DNA of 64,000 nucleotides from Trinickia terrae (GCF_005144415.1 NZ_SWJE01000013.1:118432-182431); one strand, 5' to 3'; numbered from the stretch's first letter, positions 26,984 through 36,278 are shown. Notes: generated from the sequence alone by a model not told the origin. Made by a program: numbers and translations.

Positions 26984-29227
26984 ATGAGCGAGTCACAGCG
27001 CGACGAGACAGCCGTCAGCACCCAGCGAGCGCAGCAAGCCCTGCGCGAAAGCGAGGCGCGCTATCGGCAGATCTTCGAGAACGTGTCGGACGCGCTCTAT
27101 GTGGTCGAGGCGGCCCCTGAGGGGCGCTTTCGCATGCTCGAAGTCAATCCGGCCTGCGAGAGGCTGTTCGGCGCGCCGCGCGAGGCGCTGCTCGGGAGCT
27201 TCGTCGACGAAGCGCTGCCGTCGAAGGCGGCGAGCGTGCTCTGCGATGCGTACCGGCGCTGCGCGTCGGCGGCGGCGAAGCGCGACGAGGAGCTCACGCT
27301 CGACCTGCCGCGCGGCCAGCTGCATTGCCGCTCGACATTGATGCCGGAGCTCGACGCGTCCGGCAACGTGCTGCGCATCGCGGGCATCGCGCGCGACATC
27401 ACCGCGCACAAGCACGCCGAGGAGCGGCCGCACGCGAACGAGCAAACCTTTCGCGCCGTGGTCGAGCACTCACCCGACTACATCGCCCGCTACGACCTCG
27501 ACTATCGCCGCATCTACGCGAACCCGGCGCTGCTCTCGCTGATGGAGTGCAGCGCGGGCGAACTGCTCGGCAAGACTCCGGCCGAGGTGTCGCTTTTCGT
27601 CGACCGGGCCCACTACATGGCGTTGCTGCGCCGCGTCGTCGAGACCGGGACCCAGGCCGTCGGGGAGATGCTGCTCAAGGATACGAGCGGCGCCTTTCAC
27701 TGGGGCCACATGCGCGTCGTTCCGGAGTTCGGGTCCGACGGCAAGGTCGCGAGCATGCTCGCGATCTATCGCGACGTCGACGAGCTCAAGCGCAACGAAC
27801 AGCTGTTCCGCGCGCTCGCCGAAAATTTTCCCGACTTCATCTGCCGGTTCGACCGCGAGTGCCGCTTCACCTATGTCAATCCGGCCGTCATCCGGGTGAT
27901 GGGCACTCCGCTCGAGCGCTTCATCGGTAAGCAGCCCAGCGATATGGCATCGCCTGGCGACGTCGACAAGAACAGACTGCTCGAAGCGGCAATCCGGCGC
28001 GCGTTTTCCGAGGGCAAGGAGAATTGCCAGGAAGTGACCTGGATCACGCTCGAGGGCGAACGCATATTCGAGGTCCGGCACATTCCGGAGATGACGCCCG
28101 AAGGCCGGGTCGTCAGCGTGCTCGGCGTGGCACGCGACATCACGCGGCTGAGAGCGACCGAGCAGGCGCTGCGCGACAGCGAGCGGGCGTTCCGCACGCT
28201 CGCGGAAAACGCGCCCGACCCGATCGTCCGCTATGACCGGGCGTGCCTGCGCACCTACGTGAATCCGGAGTTCGAGCGCTTGGCCGGCCTCGACGCGAGC
28301 CTGCTGCTCGGCAAGCCGGCGGGCGAAGGGCGCGGTTCGCCGCAAGTCGCGGAGCGGCTCAAGGCGATGCTGCACGAGATCATGCAATCCGGCGTGACGA
28401 CCAAGTTCGAGCTGGTCTGGGACGACGGCGTCAAGGAGCGCTGCTGGTACATCCAGGCAGTGCCCGAATTCGGCGCCGACGGCGCGATCCAGAGCGTGCT
28501 GACGGTGTGGCACGACATCACGGCGCACAAAGAGGCGGAGCGTCGCCTGCGCGAATCGTACGAGATGCTGCGGGAGCTGACTTCGCGCCGGGAAACCGCT
28601 CGCGAAGAGGAGCGCACGCGCATCGCCCGCGAATTGCACGACGAGCTCGGACAGCAGCTCACGGGCTTGCGCATGGGGGTGTCGACGCTGCGCATCGTGT
28701 TCGCGCGCGACAACCCGGCGCTGGCTGAGCACATTCAGAAGCTCCTCGCGGTCAACGACCGGACCATCGAGGTGCTGCGCGAAGTCGTGACCTCGCTGCG
28801 CCCGACGGCGATGGATGCCGGCATCGTCGCGGCGCTCGAGTGGCTGGCCGCGGAGTTTTCGCGCGACGGCGGCGCGCAATGCCGCCTGCTCATACCGGAA
28901 GAAGGCATCCCGCTCGACGAGGACCGGGCCATCGCGCTCTTTCGGATCGTTCAGGAGGCGCTGACCAACGTGGCCCGGCACGCTGGCGCCAGCGAAGTGG
29001 TGATCGGGCTGCGGCAGGCAGGCGACGATTGCGTGCTGGAAGTGCGCGACGACGGCCGGGGATTCGATCCGGACGCGATCCGCCGGAATTCGTTCGGGCT
29101 CGCGGGGATGAAGGAGCGCGTGATGATGCTGGGCGGGAAGATCACGGTCGCCAGCTCGCGCGGCGCGGGCACGGTGATCAATGTGCGCGTGCCCGTGCGG
29201 CAGCCGGGGCGGGAGATGGGCCGATGA
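26984..29227 (+). CDS. Multi-PAS sensor histidine kinase (NarX/HisKA_3 type)
   Basis: A 747-aa kinase lacking obvious membrane helices. Four PAS modules follow one another, starting near residues 20, 150, 268 and 392; examples are YRQIFENVSDALYVVE, FRAVVEHSPDYIARYD, FRALAENFPDFICRFD and FRTLAENAPDPIVRYD. Then comes a HisKA_3 dimerisation domain with the phospho-acceptor His at residue 552 (ARELHDELGQQLTGLRMG), and a HATPase domain (VLEVRDDGRGFDPDAIR). The start at 26984 has an AGGTGG site. No response regulator is adjacent, so it is an orphan. An 11-bp tandem repeat begins exactly at its stop codon. Confidence 0.9.
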   Translation: MSESQRDETAVSTQRAQQALRESEARYRQIFENVSDALYVVEAAPEGRFRMLEVNPACERLFGAPREALLGSFVDEALPSKAASVLCDAYRRCASAAAKRDEELTLDLPRGQLHCRSTLMPELDASGNVLRIAGIARDITAHKHAEERPHANEQTFRAVVEHSPDYIARYDLDYRRIYANPALLSLMECSAGELLGKTPAEVSLFVDRAHYMALLRRVVETGTQAVGEMLLKDTSGAFHWGHMRVVPEFGSDGKVASMLAIYRDVDELKRNEQLFRALAENFPDFICRFDRECRFTYVNPAVIRVMGTPLERFIGKQPSDMASPGDVDKNRLLEAAIRRAFSEGKENCQEVTWITLEGERIFEVRHIPEMTPEGRVVSVLGVARDITRLRATEQALRDSERAFRTLAENAPDPIVRYDRACLRTYVNPEFERLAGLDASLLLGKPAGEGRGSPQVAERLKAMLHEIMQSGVTTKFELVWDDGVKERCWYIQAVPEFGADGAIQSVLTVWHDITAHKEAERRLRESYEMLRELTSRRETAREEERTRIARELHDELGQQLTGLRMGVSTLRIVFARDNPALAEHIQKLLAVNDRTIEVLREVVTSLRPTAMDAGIVAALEWLAAEFSRDGGAQCRLLIPEEGIPLDEDRAIALFRIVQEALTNVARHAGASEVVIGLRQAGDDCVLEVRDDGRGFDPDAIRRNSFGLAGMKERVMMLGGKITVASSRGAGTVINVRVPVRQPGREMGR

Positions 29228-29271
29228 GGGGCCGATGAGGGGCCGATGAGGGGCCGATGAGGGGCCGATGA
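29223..29271 (+). repeat. 11-bp tandem repeat at the histidine kinase stop codon
   Basis: GATGAGGGGCC is repeated at 29223, 29234, 29245 and 29256, with a partial fifth unit at 29267. Every unit carries TGA, and the first one supplies the kinase stop codon (29225-29227). The period is not a multiple of three. Confidence 0.85.
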
Positions 29272-29293
29272 GCCCCGCTTGACCGCAGCCCGG

Positions 29294-29443
29294 CTACTTG
29301 TGGAACGTGATGCCCTCGTCGATCGTGCCGTACATCGTGATGCTGCCCGATCCGGCGCCGGACGCCGGGCTGCCGCCTTGCGCGCACGCGCCGCACAGCA
29401 GAACGGCCGAGAGCAACAATAACGCCGCCAGAAACGCTTTCAT
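29294..29443 (-). CDS. Small exported protein with porin-like tail
   Basis: A 49-aa frame in the 419-base gap between the kinase and the ArsR gene. It opens MKAFLAALLLLSAVLLCGAC, a clear signal sequence with two Cys near the end, although the residue at -3 of the second Cys is not a classic lipobox residue. It ends GSITMYGTIDEGITFHK, which resembles the first beta-strand of Burkholderia porins (SSVTLYGxxDxGI). It is too short to form a pore. It could be a small lipoprotein or a porin-derived remnant. The ribosome site is weak. Confidence 0.5.
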   Translation of the reverse strand: MKAFLAALLLLSAVLLCGACAQGGSPASGAGSGSITMYGTIDEGITFHK

Positions 29444-29646
29444 GACCGAGACCTTGTTCGTCGCCTTGCGCGAAGGAAGAAATCGATTCTAGCGCAGCGG
29501 GGTATACCGGCTCAGATTCGCGTCCGGCTGGCGGCGCCTGCCGCTTATCGCCGGTCGAATCTCCCCGCCATCGCCCCCAGCGGGGCGCATCCCACATTTC
29601 GCGCCAAGCTGAAACATCGAATGCACGACGACGCTAGAGTATCGGC

Positions 29647-30408
29647 ATGAACCACCCTGCCGTAGCCGGCATCGCCAATCCGGAGACCACCATGCCCGCC
29701 CCCCTCCCAGACCACGACGAAGGCCATTTTCCCGGCTTGAGCCGCATCGGCGCGCTGCTCGCCGATCCTGGCCGAGCCGCGATGCTCTGGGCGCTGATGG
29801 ATGGCAGCGCCCGCCCCGCCGGCGAGCTGACGCTGATCGCGGGGCTCTCGCCGTCGGCGGCGAGCGGCCATCTCGCGCGGCTCAGCGAAGGCGGTCTGCT
29901 CGCGCTCGAAGTGCGCGGGCGGCATCGCTACTACCGGATCGCGACGCCCGACGTCGCCGCGTCGATCGAGGCGCTCGCCAACCTCGCGCAGGCGAGCGCG
30001 TCACAGCGCGCGACGCCGCGCCCCGCCCGCACGGTGCCGCTCGAGATGCGCTACGCGCGCACCTGCTACGACCACATGGCGGGCGAGCTCGCGGTGCGCG
30101 TCTTCGAGAAGATGCTCGGCGACGGCTGGCTGGTCCAGGACGGCGACGCGATCGAGGCGACCGAATGCGGCGCCGGCCGGCTCGCGCGCCTGGGCGTCGA
30201 CATCGGTCGCGAGCGCGGCAAGCGCCGGCGCTTCGCCTGCACCTGCCTAGACTGGAGCGAGCGGCGCGCCCACCTTGGCGGCGCGCTCGGCGCGGCACTG
30301 CTCGCGAGCTGGTCGGAGCAAGGCTGGATCGAGCGCGCCGAAAAGCCGCGCGTACTGCGCATCACGCCGGCCGGACATCGCCAGTTCGACGCCATCCTTA
30401 CCGCCTGA
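29647..30408 (+). CDS. ArsR family winged-helix regulator
   Basis: A 253-aa protein with an N-terminal ArsR-type winged helix (about residues 30-110: RIGALLADPGRAAMLWALMD, GLSPSAASGHLARLSEGGLL and the wing VRGRHRYYRIA). The extended C-terminal domain holds a CTCLDWSERRAHLGGALG segment. ArsR proteins are mostly repressors released by metals or by other signals; the Cys pair in FACTCLDW could bind a ligand, but this is inference. No metal-resistance gene is adjacent; the FecR-like gene follows. Confidence 0.85.
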   Translation: MNHPAVAGIANPETTMPAPLPDHDEGHFPGLSRIGALLADPGRAAMLWALMDGSARPAGELTLIAGLSPSAASGHLARLSEGGLLALEVRGRHRYYRIATPDVAASIEALANLAQASASQRATPRPARTVPLEMRYARTCYDHMAGELAVRVFEKMLGDGWLVQDGDAIEATECGAGRLARLGVDIGRERGKRRRFACTCLDWSERRAHLGGALGAALLASWSEQGWIERAEKPRVLRITPAGHRQFDAILTA

Positions 30409-30582
30409 AAGCCCTTGTATTACGGGGCGCTTCGAGCCGAATTACGCATTTGGGGACTGGACAATCTTTGTTACAGAAGGCGACAGGAGACTTACAAAAC
30501 AGAGCGCTTTGAAATATGGGCAAAGGCTAGAGTGAAGTCACGGAATCCCGTAGCATCCACCCGTCTCGGAAACCGGACCATC

Positions 30583-33243
30583 ATGAAAACGCCAATAACC
30601 ACATCGCCTCGATTGACCCTCCGTCGCCTGACGGGTTACGTGCTGCTCGCCACCGCGCCGTTCGCGCTCGCCTCGCACGCGGCGTTCGCCCAGACCGAGC
30701 CACCGCAGGACATGCCGCCGCAAACCGCGCCGGCCACCCAGAGCGTCGATCCGCCGAGCCGCGTCGCGCGCCTGAACTACATGGCGGGCGCCGTGACGAC
30801 CGAACCCGCCGGCGCGACCGACTGGTCCTACGCCACGCTCAACCGGCCGCTCACCACGGGCGACCAGCTCTGGAACGACACCAACGCGCGCTCGGAGCTG
30901 CACATCGGCTCGACGGCGGTGCGCCTGTCCAACTCGACGAGCCTCGACATCCTCAACCTCGACGACACCAGCGCGCAACTCAAGGTCGCGCAAGGCACGC
31001 TGTCGACGCACGTGCGCCAATTGCAGCCCGGTTCCTCGTATGAGATCGATACGCCGAACGTCGCAGTCGGCGTGACCGGCCCCGGCGACTATCGCGTCGA
31101 CGTCGCGCCCGACGGCAGCTCGACGACGGTGACGGTCCGCGACGGCTCGGTCACCGTGTACGGCGACGGCGGCCAGATCCCGATGCAGGGCGGCCAGCAG
31201 GTCACGTTCGCCGGCACCAATCTGCAGCAAGTGGCGAACAACGACGTGCCGCCGCCCGACGCGTTCGATCAATGGGCCGAAAACCGCAACGCCGCCGAAA
31301 ACCGCTCGATTTCCGCACGCTACGTGTCGCGCGACATTCCCGGCTACCAAGACCTCGACGCGAACGGCACCTGGAACAACGATCCTCAGTACGGCGCGGT
31401 CTGGGTGCCGAACTCGGTGCCCGCAGGCTGGGCGCCGTATCACGAAGGCCACTGGGTCTGGCAGGCGCCGTGGGGCTGGACCTGGGTCGACGACGCGCCG
31501 TGGGGCTTCGCGCCCTATCACTACGGCCGCTGGGCGTACGTCGGCGACCGCTGGGGCTGGGTGCCGGGGCCGGTCGTCGTCAGCGAGCCGCCCGTCTATG
31601 CGCCGGCGCTCGTCGCGTTCGTCGGCGGCGGGGGCGGCGGCGTGGACTGGAGCGTCAGCCTCACGATCGGCGGCGCGGCAGCAGCGGGTTGCGCGTGGTT
31701 CCCGCTCGGCCCGGGCGAAGTCTGGCACCCGAGCTGGGGCGGCTGGAGCCCGCGCTACTACGAGCGCGTGAACCAGACGGTGATCGTCAACAACAACGTG
31801 AACGTCACCAACATCACGAACATCAACAACATCCACAACACGTACGTCAACTACCGCGTGCCGGGCGCGGTGACGGCGGTGCCTGCGACGGCGTTCGTGC
31901 ACGGTCAGCCGGTCATGCGCTTCGCCCAGAAGGTCGATCCGCAGCAATTGCGCAACGCGCGGATCAGCGCGGGCGCGCCGGGCATCGCACCGGTCAGCCA
32001 GAGCTTCGGATCGGGGCTGCGCCAGGCGAACTATCGCCCGCCGGAAACCGCGATGGCGCGTCAGATCGTCGCGACGCGCAACCCGGTCGTGCCGGCGGCG
32101 TTCCACGACCACCTCGCACAGCGCTTCGCGCAAGGCGGCGGCCAGGTGCCGGGCGCCGGCGCCCCGGTCGTGCGCACCGCGCCGCCGGCGGGCTTCGCCG
32201 GTCAACAGGCGCATGGCGCGCCGGGAGCGCCTGGCGCGGCGCCGGCGCGCGACGTGCGGCTCGTCAACATGCATTCGCCGGTCGTGGCGCCGATGCATGG
32301 TCCGGCGCAGGCGAGCGAGCGTCCGGCGCCGGGCATGCCGAACGCCCAGCGTCCGGAACTCGGACAAGCCGCGCCGCATTCGCCGATGGCCGTCGAGCAC
32401 GGCCAGCCGGGCAACGCTGCGCCGAACGCGCCGCGCCCCGAACTCGGCCAAGCCTTGCCGCACACGCCGATGGCCGTCGAGCACGGCCAGCCGGGCAACG
32501 CTGCGCCGAACGCGCCGCGCCCCGAACTCGGCCAGGCCTTGCCGCACACGCCGATGGCGGTCGAGCACGGCCAGCCGGGCAACAACGGCGTGCCGCGCCC
32601 GCCGCAGCAACAAATGATGGGGAACGTGAACGGCGCGCCGCACGAAGGTCCCCACGTGCCGGGCGCACAGGAGCCGCACGCGCCGATGGCGCAGCAGCGC
32701 GGCGAGCCTGGCGCCATGCCGGGTCGCGAGGCGCAGCAGCAGGTGCCGCATCCGGGTGCGCAGGCGCCGCAGGGCGGCGTGCCTCGTCAGGAAGCGCGCG
32801 CGCCGCAGGGCGGCGAGCCGCGGCCGCAGTTCCAGCAGCAACAGCGTGTGGAACAGCCGCAACCGCCGCGTCCGGAGGTCCAGCAGCACGCCGAGCAGCA
32901 GCCGCAGGCTCGCCCGGAACCGCGTCCGCAACCGCAACTGCAGCCTCAACCGCAGGCGCATGCCGAGCCGCGTCCGCAGCCCCAGCCTCAACCGCAGGTA
33001 CATGCCGAGCCGCGTCCGCAACCCCAACCTCAACCGCAAGTGCATGCCGAGCCGCGTCCGCAGCCCCAGCCTCAACCGCAAGTGCATGCCGAGCCGCGTC
33101 CGCAGCCCCAGCCTCAACCGCAGGTACACGCCGAGCCGCGTCCGCAGCCCCAGCCGCAGGCGCACGCCGAACCGCGCCCGCAGCCCCAGCCGCATCCGGA
33201 GCAGCACGCCGCCGGCGGTCGCGACGAGCACAAGCAACAGTGA
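30583..33243 (+). CDS. FecR-domain, DUF6600 repeat-rich exported protein
   Basis: An 886-aa exported protein. After a signal peptide (cleavage near AFA-QT, residue 36) comes a FecR-like domain (about 60-215; RSELHIGSTAVRLSNSTSLD). A Trp/Tyr/Pro-rich DUF6600 module follows (about 255-335; GWAPYHEGHWVWQAPWGW). The long low-complexity C-terminal half contains three 28-residue repeats (32341-32590) and a Pro/Gln-rich 14-residue repeat array (32959-33198). It has no sigma factor or TonB receptor neighbours, so it is not a classical FecR signal relay; a cell-envelope role is more likely. The start at 30583 gives the signal peptide. A strong terminator follows. Confidence 0.85.
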   Translation: MKTPITTSPRLTLRRLTGYVLLATAPFALASHAAFAQTEPPQDMPPQTAPATQSVDPPSRVARLNYMAGAVTTEPAGATDWSYATLNRPLTTGDQLWNDTNARSELHIGSTAVRLSNSTSLDILNLDDTSAQLKVAQGTLSTHVRQLQPGSSYEIDTPNVAVGVTGPGDYRVDVAPDGSSTTVTVRDGSVTVYGDGGQIPMQGGQQVTFAGTNLQQVANNDVPPPDAFDQWAENRNAAENRSISARYVSRDIPGYQDLDANGTWNNDPQYGAVWVPNSVPAGWAPYHEGHWVWQAPWGWTWVDDAPWGFAPYHYGRWAYVGDRWGWVPGPVVVSEPPVYAPALVAFVGGGGGGVDWSVSLTIGGAAAAGCAWFPLGPGEVWHPSWGGWSPRYYERVNQTVIVNNNVNVTNITNINNIHNTYVNYRVPGAVTAVPATAFVHGQPVMRFAQKVDPQQLRNARISAGAPGIAPVSQSFGSGLRQANYRPPETAMARQIVATRNPVVPAAFHDHLAQRFAQGGGQVPGAGAPVVRTAPPAGFAGQQAHGAPGAPGAAPARDVRLVNMHSPVVAPMHGPAQASERPAPGMPNAQRPELGQAAPHSPMAVEHGQPGNAAPNAPRPELGQALPHTPMAVEHGQPGNAAPNAPRPELGQALPHTPMAVEHGQPGNNGVPRPPQQQMMGNVNGAPHEGPHVPGAQEPHAPMAQQRGEPGAMPGREAQQQVPHPGAQAPQGGVPRQEARAPQGGEPRPQFQQQQRVEQPQPPRPEVQQHAEQQPQARPEPRPQPQLQPQPQAHAEPRPQPQPQPQVHAEPRPQPQPQPQVHAEPRPQPQPQPQVHAEPRPQPQPQPQVHAEPRPQPQPQAHAEPRPQPQPHPEQHAAGGRDEHKQQ
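32341..32590 (+). repeat. 84-bp coding repeat
   Basis: Three tandem in-frame copies of a 28-residue unit containing RPELGQALPHTPMAVEHGQP. The last two are almost identical at the DNA level, which indicates recent duplication. Confidence 0.9.
32959..33198 (+). repeat. 42-bp Pro/Gln-rich coding repeat
   Basis: Units of 42 bp start at 32959, 33001, 33043, 33085 and 33127, each encoding HAEPRPQPQPQPQV. A shortened unit follows at about 33163. Copies differ by a few synonymous bases. Confidence 0.9.
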
Positions 33244-33260
33244 CCCGCGCGTTGTAAACA

Positions 33261-33296
33261 GCAAAAAGCCCGCGGCACCGTCCGCGGGCTTTTTGC
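33261..33296. terminator. Two-way terminator between the FecR-like gene and thyA
   Basis: A perfect 15-bp stem: GCAAAAAGCCCGCGG (33261-33275) with CCGCGGGCTTTTTGC (33282-33296), loop CACCGT. A and T runs on both sides suit termination from either strand. Confidence 0.9.
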
Positions 33297-33343
33297 ATCT
33301 TGCTGCCGCTACATCGCGGCTTATTCCAAGCCGATCGCCGGCA

Positions 33344-34315
33344 TCACACCGCCATCGGCGCCGTCAACGGTTCATGGTGCCGGTAGCCGACCAGCGAAAA
33401 ATCCGCCGGCTCGACCTTCTCGAGCCACTCGGGCTCGTAGACGCCCGTCTCGGCGTAGCTCGGCACACGCTCCGAAATCGCGAGCTTCGGGCTTTCGTAC
33501 GGCTCGCGCTCGAGCTGGCGCCTGAGCATGTCGAGCTGGTTTTCATAGATATGCGCGTCGCCGATGAAATAGCTGAACCAGCGCGGCGCATAGCCCGTCA
33601 AGCGTCCGACGAGCGACAGCAGCGCCGCGCCTTCGGTCAGGTTGAACGGCGTGCCCAGGCCGACGTCGTTGCTGCGGATGTACAGGCACAGCGAAATCTC
33701 GCGGCGCGCGGCGTTCGGCAGGAACTGGTAGAGCAGATGACACGCCGGCAGCGCGATCTGGTCGAGCAGCGCGGGATTCCAGCCGTGAAACAAAATGCGC
33801 CGGTCGCCCGGGTTCTGCATGATCGTGTCGAGACATTGGCGCAACTGGTCGACGGCCTTGTAGAGCAGCACCTTGCCCTGCCCGTCCTCGTCGAACTGCG
33901 TGACGATGCGATAGCCGCGCGCGGTCGCGTCGGCGATCTGCGCGGCGGCATCCGCGTTCAGCAGCTTGTAGGCCGGCCACCGGCGCCATTGCACGCCGTA
34001 GACGTCGCCAAGGTCGTCGGGGCCTTCGCGATAGGGATTGGCCAGCCACTGCGGATTGTCGTTCGCGTTCGCGTCCCATACTTTGCAGCCGAGATCGCGG
34101 AAATCGGCGGCGCTGCGCGATGCGCGCAGGAAGCCGATCATCTCGCCGATCGCCGACTTGAACGCGAGCTTCTTCGTCGTGACAGCCGGAAAGCCCTGCT
34201 GCAGATCGAAGCGCATCATCGCGCCGGGGATGCTGATCGTGCGGATGCCGGTGCGGTTTTCCTGCCAGGTGCCGGTGTCGAGAATCGTGCGGACGAGGTC
34301 CAGGTACTGTTTCAT
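33344..34315 (-). CDS. thyA: Thymidylate synthase
   Basis: A 323-aa ThyA making dTMP from dUMP with methylene-tetrahydrofolate. The start [20 protein letters not shown], the catalytic Cys in [10 protein letters not shown], and the nucleotide and folate segments [13 protein letters not shown] and [17 protein letters not shown] are clear. It is longer than the 264-aa E. coli enzyme because of an insertion in the central region, as is usual for this lineage. Its functional partner folA lies about 10 kb away, beyond the amyloid cluster. Confidence 0.97.
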   Translation of the reverse strand: MKQYLDLVRTILDTGTWQENRTGIRTISIPGAMMRFDLQQGFPAVTTKKLAFKSAIGEMIGFLRASRSAADFRDLGCKVWDANANDNPQWLANPYREGPDDLGDVYGVQWRRWPAYKLLNADAAAQIADATARGYRIVTQFDEDGQGKVLLYKAVDQLRQCLDTIMQNPGDRRILFHGWNPALLDQIALPACHLLYQFLPNAARREISLCLYIRSNDVGLGTPFNLTEGAALLSLVGRLTGYAPRWFSYFIGDAHIYENQLDMLRRQLEREPYESPKLAISERVPSYAETGVYEPEWLEKVEPADFSLVGYRHHEPLTAPMAV

Positions 34316-34485
34316 TCGGGGTTTCCTTCGGCGCGGCGCGCGAGGCCGCGCAGGCGGTCCGCGGCGCGAGGCGGCCACGGCTTTTTTAGCGATAGCCCCG
34401 ATTCTAACAAGCGGCGCGGCAACGCTCACCGCACGCGAGCGGGTGAACAGCGCCGCACGCGCCGCATCGACACGTCACCGAAGCC

Positions 34486-35850
34486 TCATCGGCCCGACAC
34501 CGATTCCTCCTCCATATGCCGCATCCCGTGCGCGCACAGCAGGCGATACAGCGTCACGCGCGAGATGCCGAGCTCCTGGGCGGCGTCGCCCAGGCGTCCG
34601 CGATGGCGCAGGAGCGCCAGCTCGATCGCCTGCCGCTCGGCCGCCTCGCGCGCCTGCGCGAGCGACACCGGCACGATCTCCACATACTCGGACAACTCGA
34701 GGTCGTGCGCCGTGATCGAGCGTCCCTCCGACATCACGATCGCGCGCCGCACGCGATTGATCAGCTCGCGCACGTTGCCGGGCCAGCCGTAGTTGTGGAG
34801 CGCGGCGATCGCGTCGGGCGAGAAGCCGCGCAAGCGCCGGCTCGCGTCCTTCTTGAAGCGCTCGAGCATGTGCCGCGCAAGCAGCTCGATGTCCTTGCCG
34901 CGCGCGCGCAGCGGCGGCTCGTCGATCTGCAGCACGCACAGGCGGTGATAGAGGTCCGCGCGAAAACGCCCTTCGAGCATCGCCTGATGCATGTCGACGT
35001 GCGTCGCCGAGATGATGCGCACGTCCACCGGCACCGACGCATGCCCGCCGAGCCGCTCGATCTTGCCTTCCTGCAGGAAGCGCAACAGGCTCGCCTGGCT
35101 TTCGAGCGGCAGGTCGCCGATCTCGTCGAGAAAAAGCGTGCCGCCGTTGGCCGCCTCGACGCGGCCGATCTTGCGCTGGTTCGCGCCCGTGAACGCGCCG
35201 CGCTCGTAGCCGAACAGCTCCGATTGCAGCAAGTGAGGAGGAATCGCGCCGCAGTTGATCGCGACGAACGGTGCGGCGCGCCGCGACGAGCGCTCGTGGA
35301 TCGCGACCGCCGTCAGCTCCTTGCCGGTGCCCGATTCACCCGAGATGAACACGGGCGCATCGGTCAACGCGACTTTGCGGATCGAGCGGAACAGCGCCAT
35401 CATCGCGTCGCACGAGCCGACCATCTCGCCTTCGCCGACACGCGCCGCATCGTTCGACGCCGGAGCCTCGTCGAGCGACACCATCCCATATGCGTGCCCC
35501 ACCGAATCGACGATGCGATCCTCGGCGTACGGCATGGTCACGTAATCGAAACAGTAGTCGCGTATCAAGCGCCGCACCGCGGCGTCCTGCAGTTGGCCGG
35601 GCGAAGTGGTCGCGACCCAGCCGACGTTGGGCATCGTCAGGCACGACTCGAACGCGACGATTTCGTGCTGCTGAAAGCGGCTCGAAAGATCCAGCAGGCC
35701 TCCTGCCGCCATGTCGCTGCGCACAGCGCGACGCACATCGCGCGCGCTGCCGGCGACATCCACATGCCAGCCGCGCTGGTGGAACTCCAAATTCAGCCGT
35801 GCGCTGGGGTCCCGAGTCACATAAATCAGTTGCCGCATTGCGGATTCCAT
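34486..35850 (-). CDS. VpsR-type sigma-54-dependent activator, copy 1
   Basis: A 454-aa activator. The N-terminal receiver-like VpsR domain (about residues 5-125) keeps an Asp at position 54 (GLLDLSS) where receivers are phosphorylated. The AAA+ domain has Walker A GESGTGKE (171-178), the sigma-54 contact loop GAFTGA and Walker B LFLDEIGDL. The C-terminal Fis-type helix-turn-helix has AAQELGISRVTLYRLL. In Vibrio, VpsR controls matrix genes in response to c-di-GMP. It is divergent from the amyloid operon. A close paralogue sits at the other end (42944-44341). Confidence 0.9.
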   Translation of the reverse strand: MESAMRQLIYVTRDPSARLNLEFHQRGWHVDVAGSARDVRRAVRSDMAAGGLLDLSSRFQQHEIVAFESCLTMPNVGWVATTSPGQLQDAAVRRLIRDYCFDYVTMPYAEDRIVDSVGHAYGMVSLDEAPASNDAARVGEGEMVGSCDAMMALFRSIRKVALTDAPVFISGESGTGKELTAVAIHERSSRRAAPFVAINCGAIPPHLLQSELFGYERGAFTGANQRKIGRVEAANGGTLFLDEIGDLPLESQASLLRFLQEGKIERLGGHASVPVDVRIISATHVDMHQAMLEGRFRADLYHRLCVLQIDEPPLRARGKDIELLARHMLERFKKDASRRLRGFSPDAIAALHNYGWPGNVRELINRVRRAIVMSEGRSITAHDLELSEYVEIVPVSLAQAREAAERQAIELALLRHRGRLGDAAQELGISRVTLYRLLCAHGMRHMEEESVSGR

Positions 35851-35927
35851 TCTTCAGATCCTCTCGTCGACAAACGCCAAGGATGACGACGCGCTCGAAT
35901 CACCTGGCGCGAGCCCGCTGAAACTCC

Positions 35928-35957
35928 TCGGTATTCGTATATGAATACGAATACCGA
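35928..35957. promoter_or_regulatory. 30-bp palindrome upstream of activator copy 1
   Basis: TCGGTATTCGTAT (35928-35940) and ATACGAATACCGA (35945-35957) form perfect 13-base arms around ATGA. It lies 78 bases before the activator start. It is probably an operator; with no T-run it is unlikely to be a terminator. The whole 547-base gap 35851-36397 is AT-rich compared with its surroundings. Confidence 0.6.
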
Positions 35958-36239
35958 ACGGCCTTTCCATTCCATTCCGTGTGGAAAGCGGATCCCCGTA
36001 AGCGGCGTGTGTAACGCTGATGACCATCGAAATGGTCTTATTTAGAAGGCTGAAGCTGTTTTGAGAGCTTACTATACCGCCGAGTCCACGAACACAATTA
36101 TGCGAAGAAATTATTCGAAAAGGCCCTGCCCATAAGCGTCTCCGCTATAAATCCATCATTCTTCATACAACTAATAAATGCATTTTTCCCCGAAATCCCG
36201 GAACGGCTCGAAGTGATTTTGTAAGCACTCGCCAATATG

Positions 36240-36278
36240 AAATTGCAGTGCAATTTGTCCCCGTTTCAGCGCTGAAAC
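36240..36278. promoter_or_regulatory. Candidate upstream activator sites for the amyloid operon
   Basis: There are two palindromes. AAATTGCA-G-TGCAATTT is at 36240-36256, and the perfect 16-mer GTTTCAGCGCTGAAAC is at 36263-36278. They lie about 75-115 bases before the sigma-54-like -24 element, the usual position for enhancer-binding proteins. A half copy, GCTGAAAC, lies at 35917-35924. Confidence 0.5.

Noticed and set aside
32341..33198. Repeat arrays as a CRISPR locus
   Set aside because: Repeats are directly adjacent, in frame and coding, without unique spacers; no cas genes are near.
30538..33264. A 908-codon minus-strand frame opposite the FecR-like gene, rich in Arg/Leu
   Set aside because: It is the antisense of a repeat-rich coding region; its repeats simply mirror the Pro/Gln repeats, and it has no signal, domain or ribosome site.
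36022..36037. GACCAT-CGAA-ATGGTC as a terminator in the activator-amyloid gap
   Set aside because: The stem is only 6 bp and weak, with no proper T-run, and it lies between divergent genes where no transcript should end.
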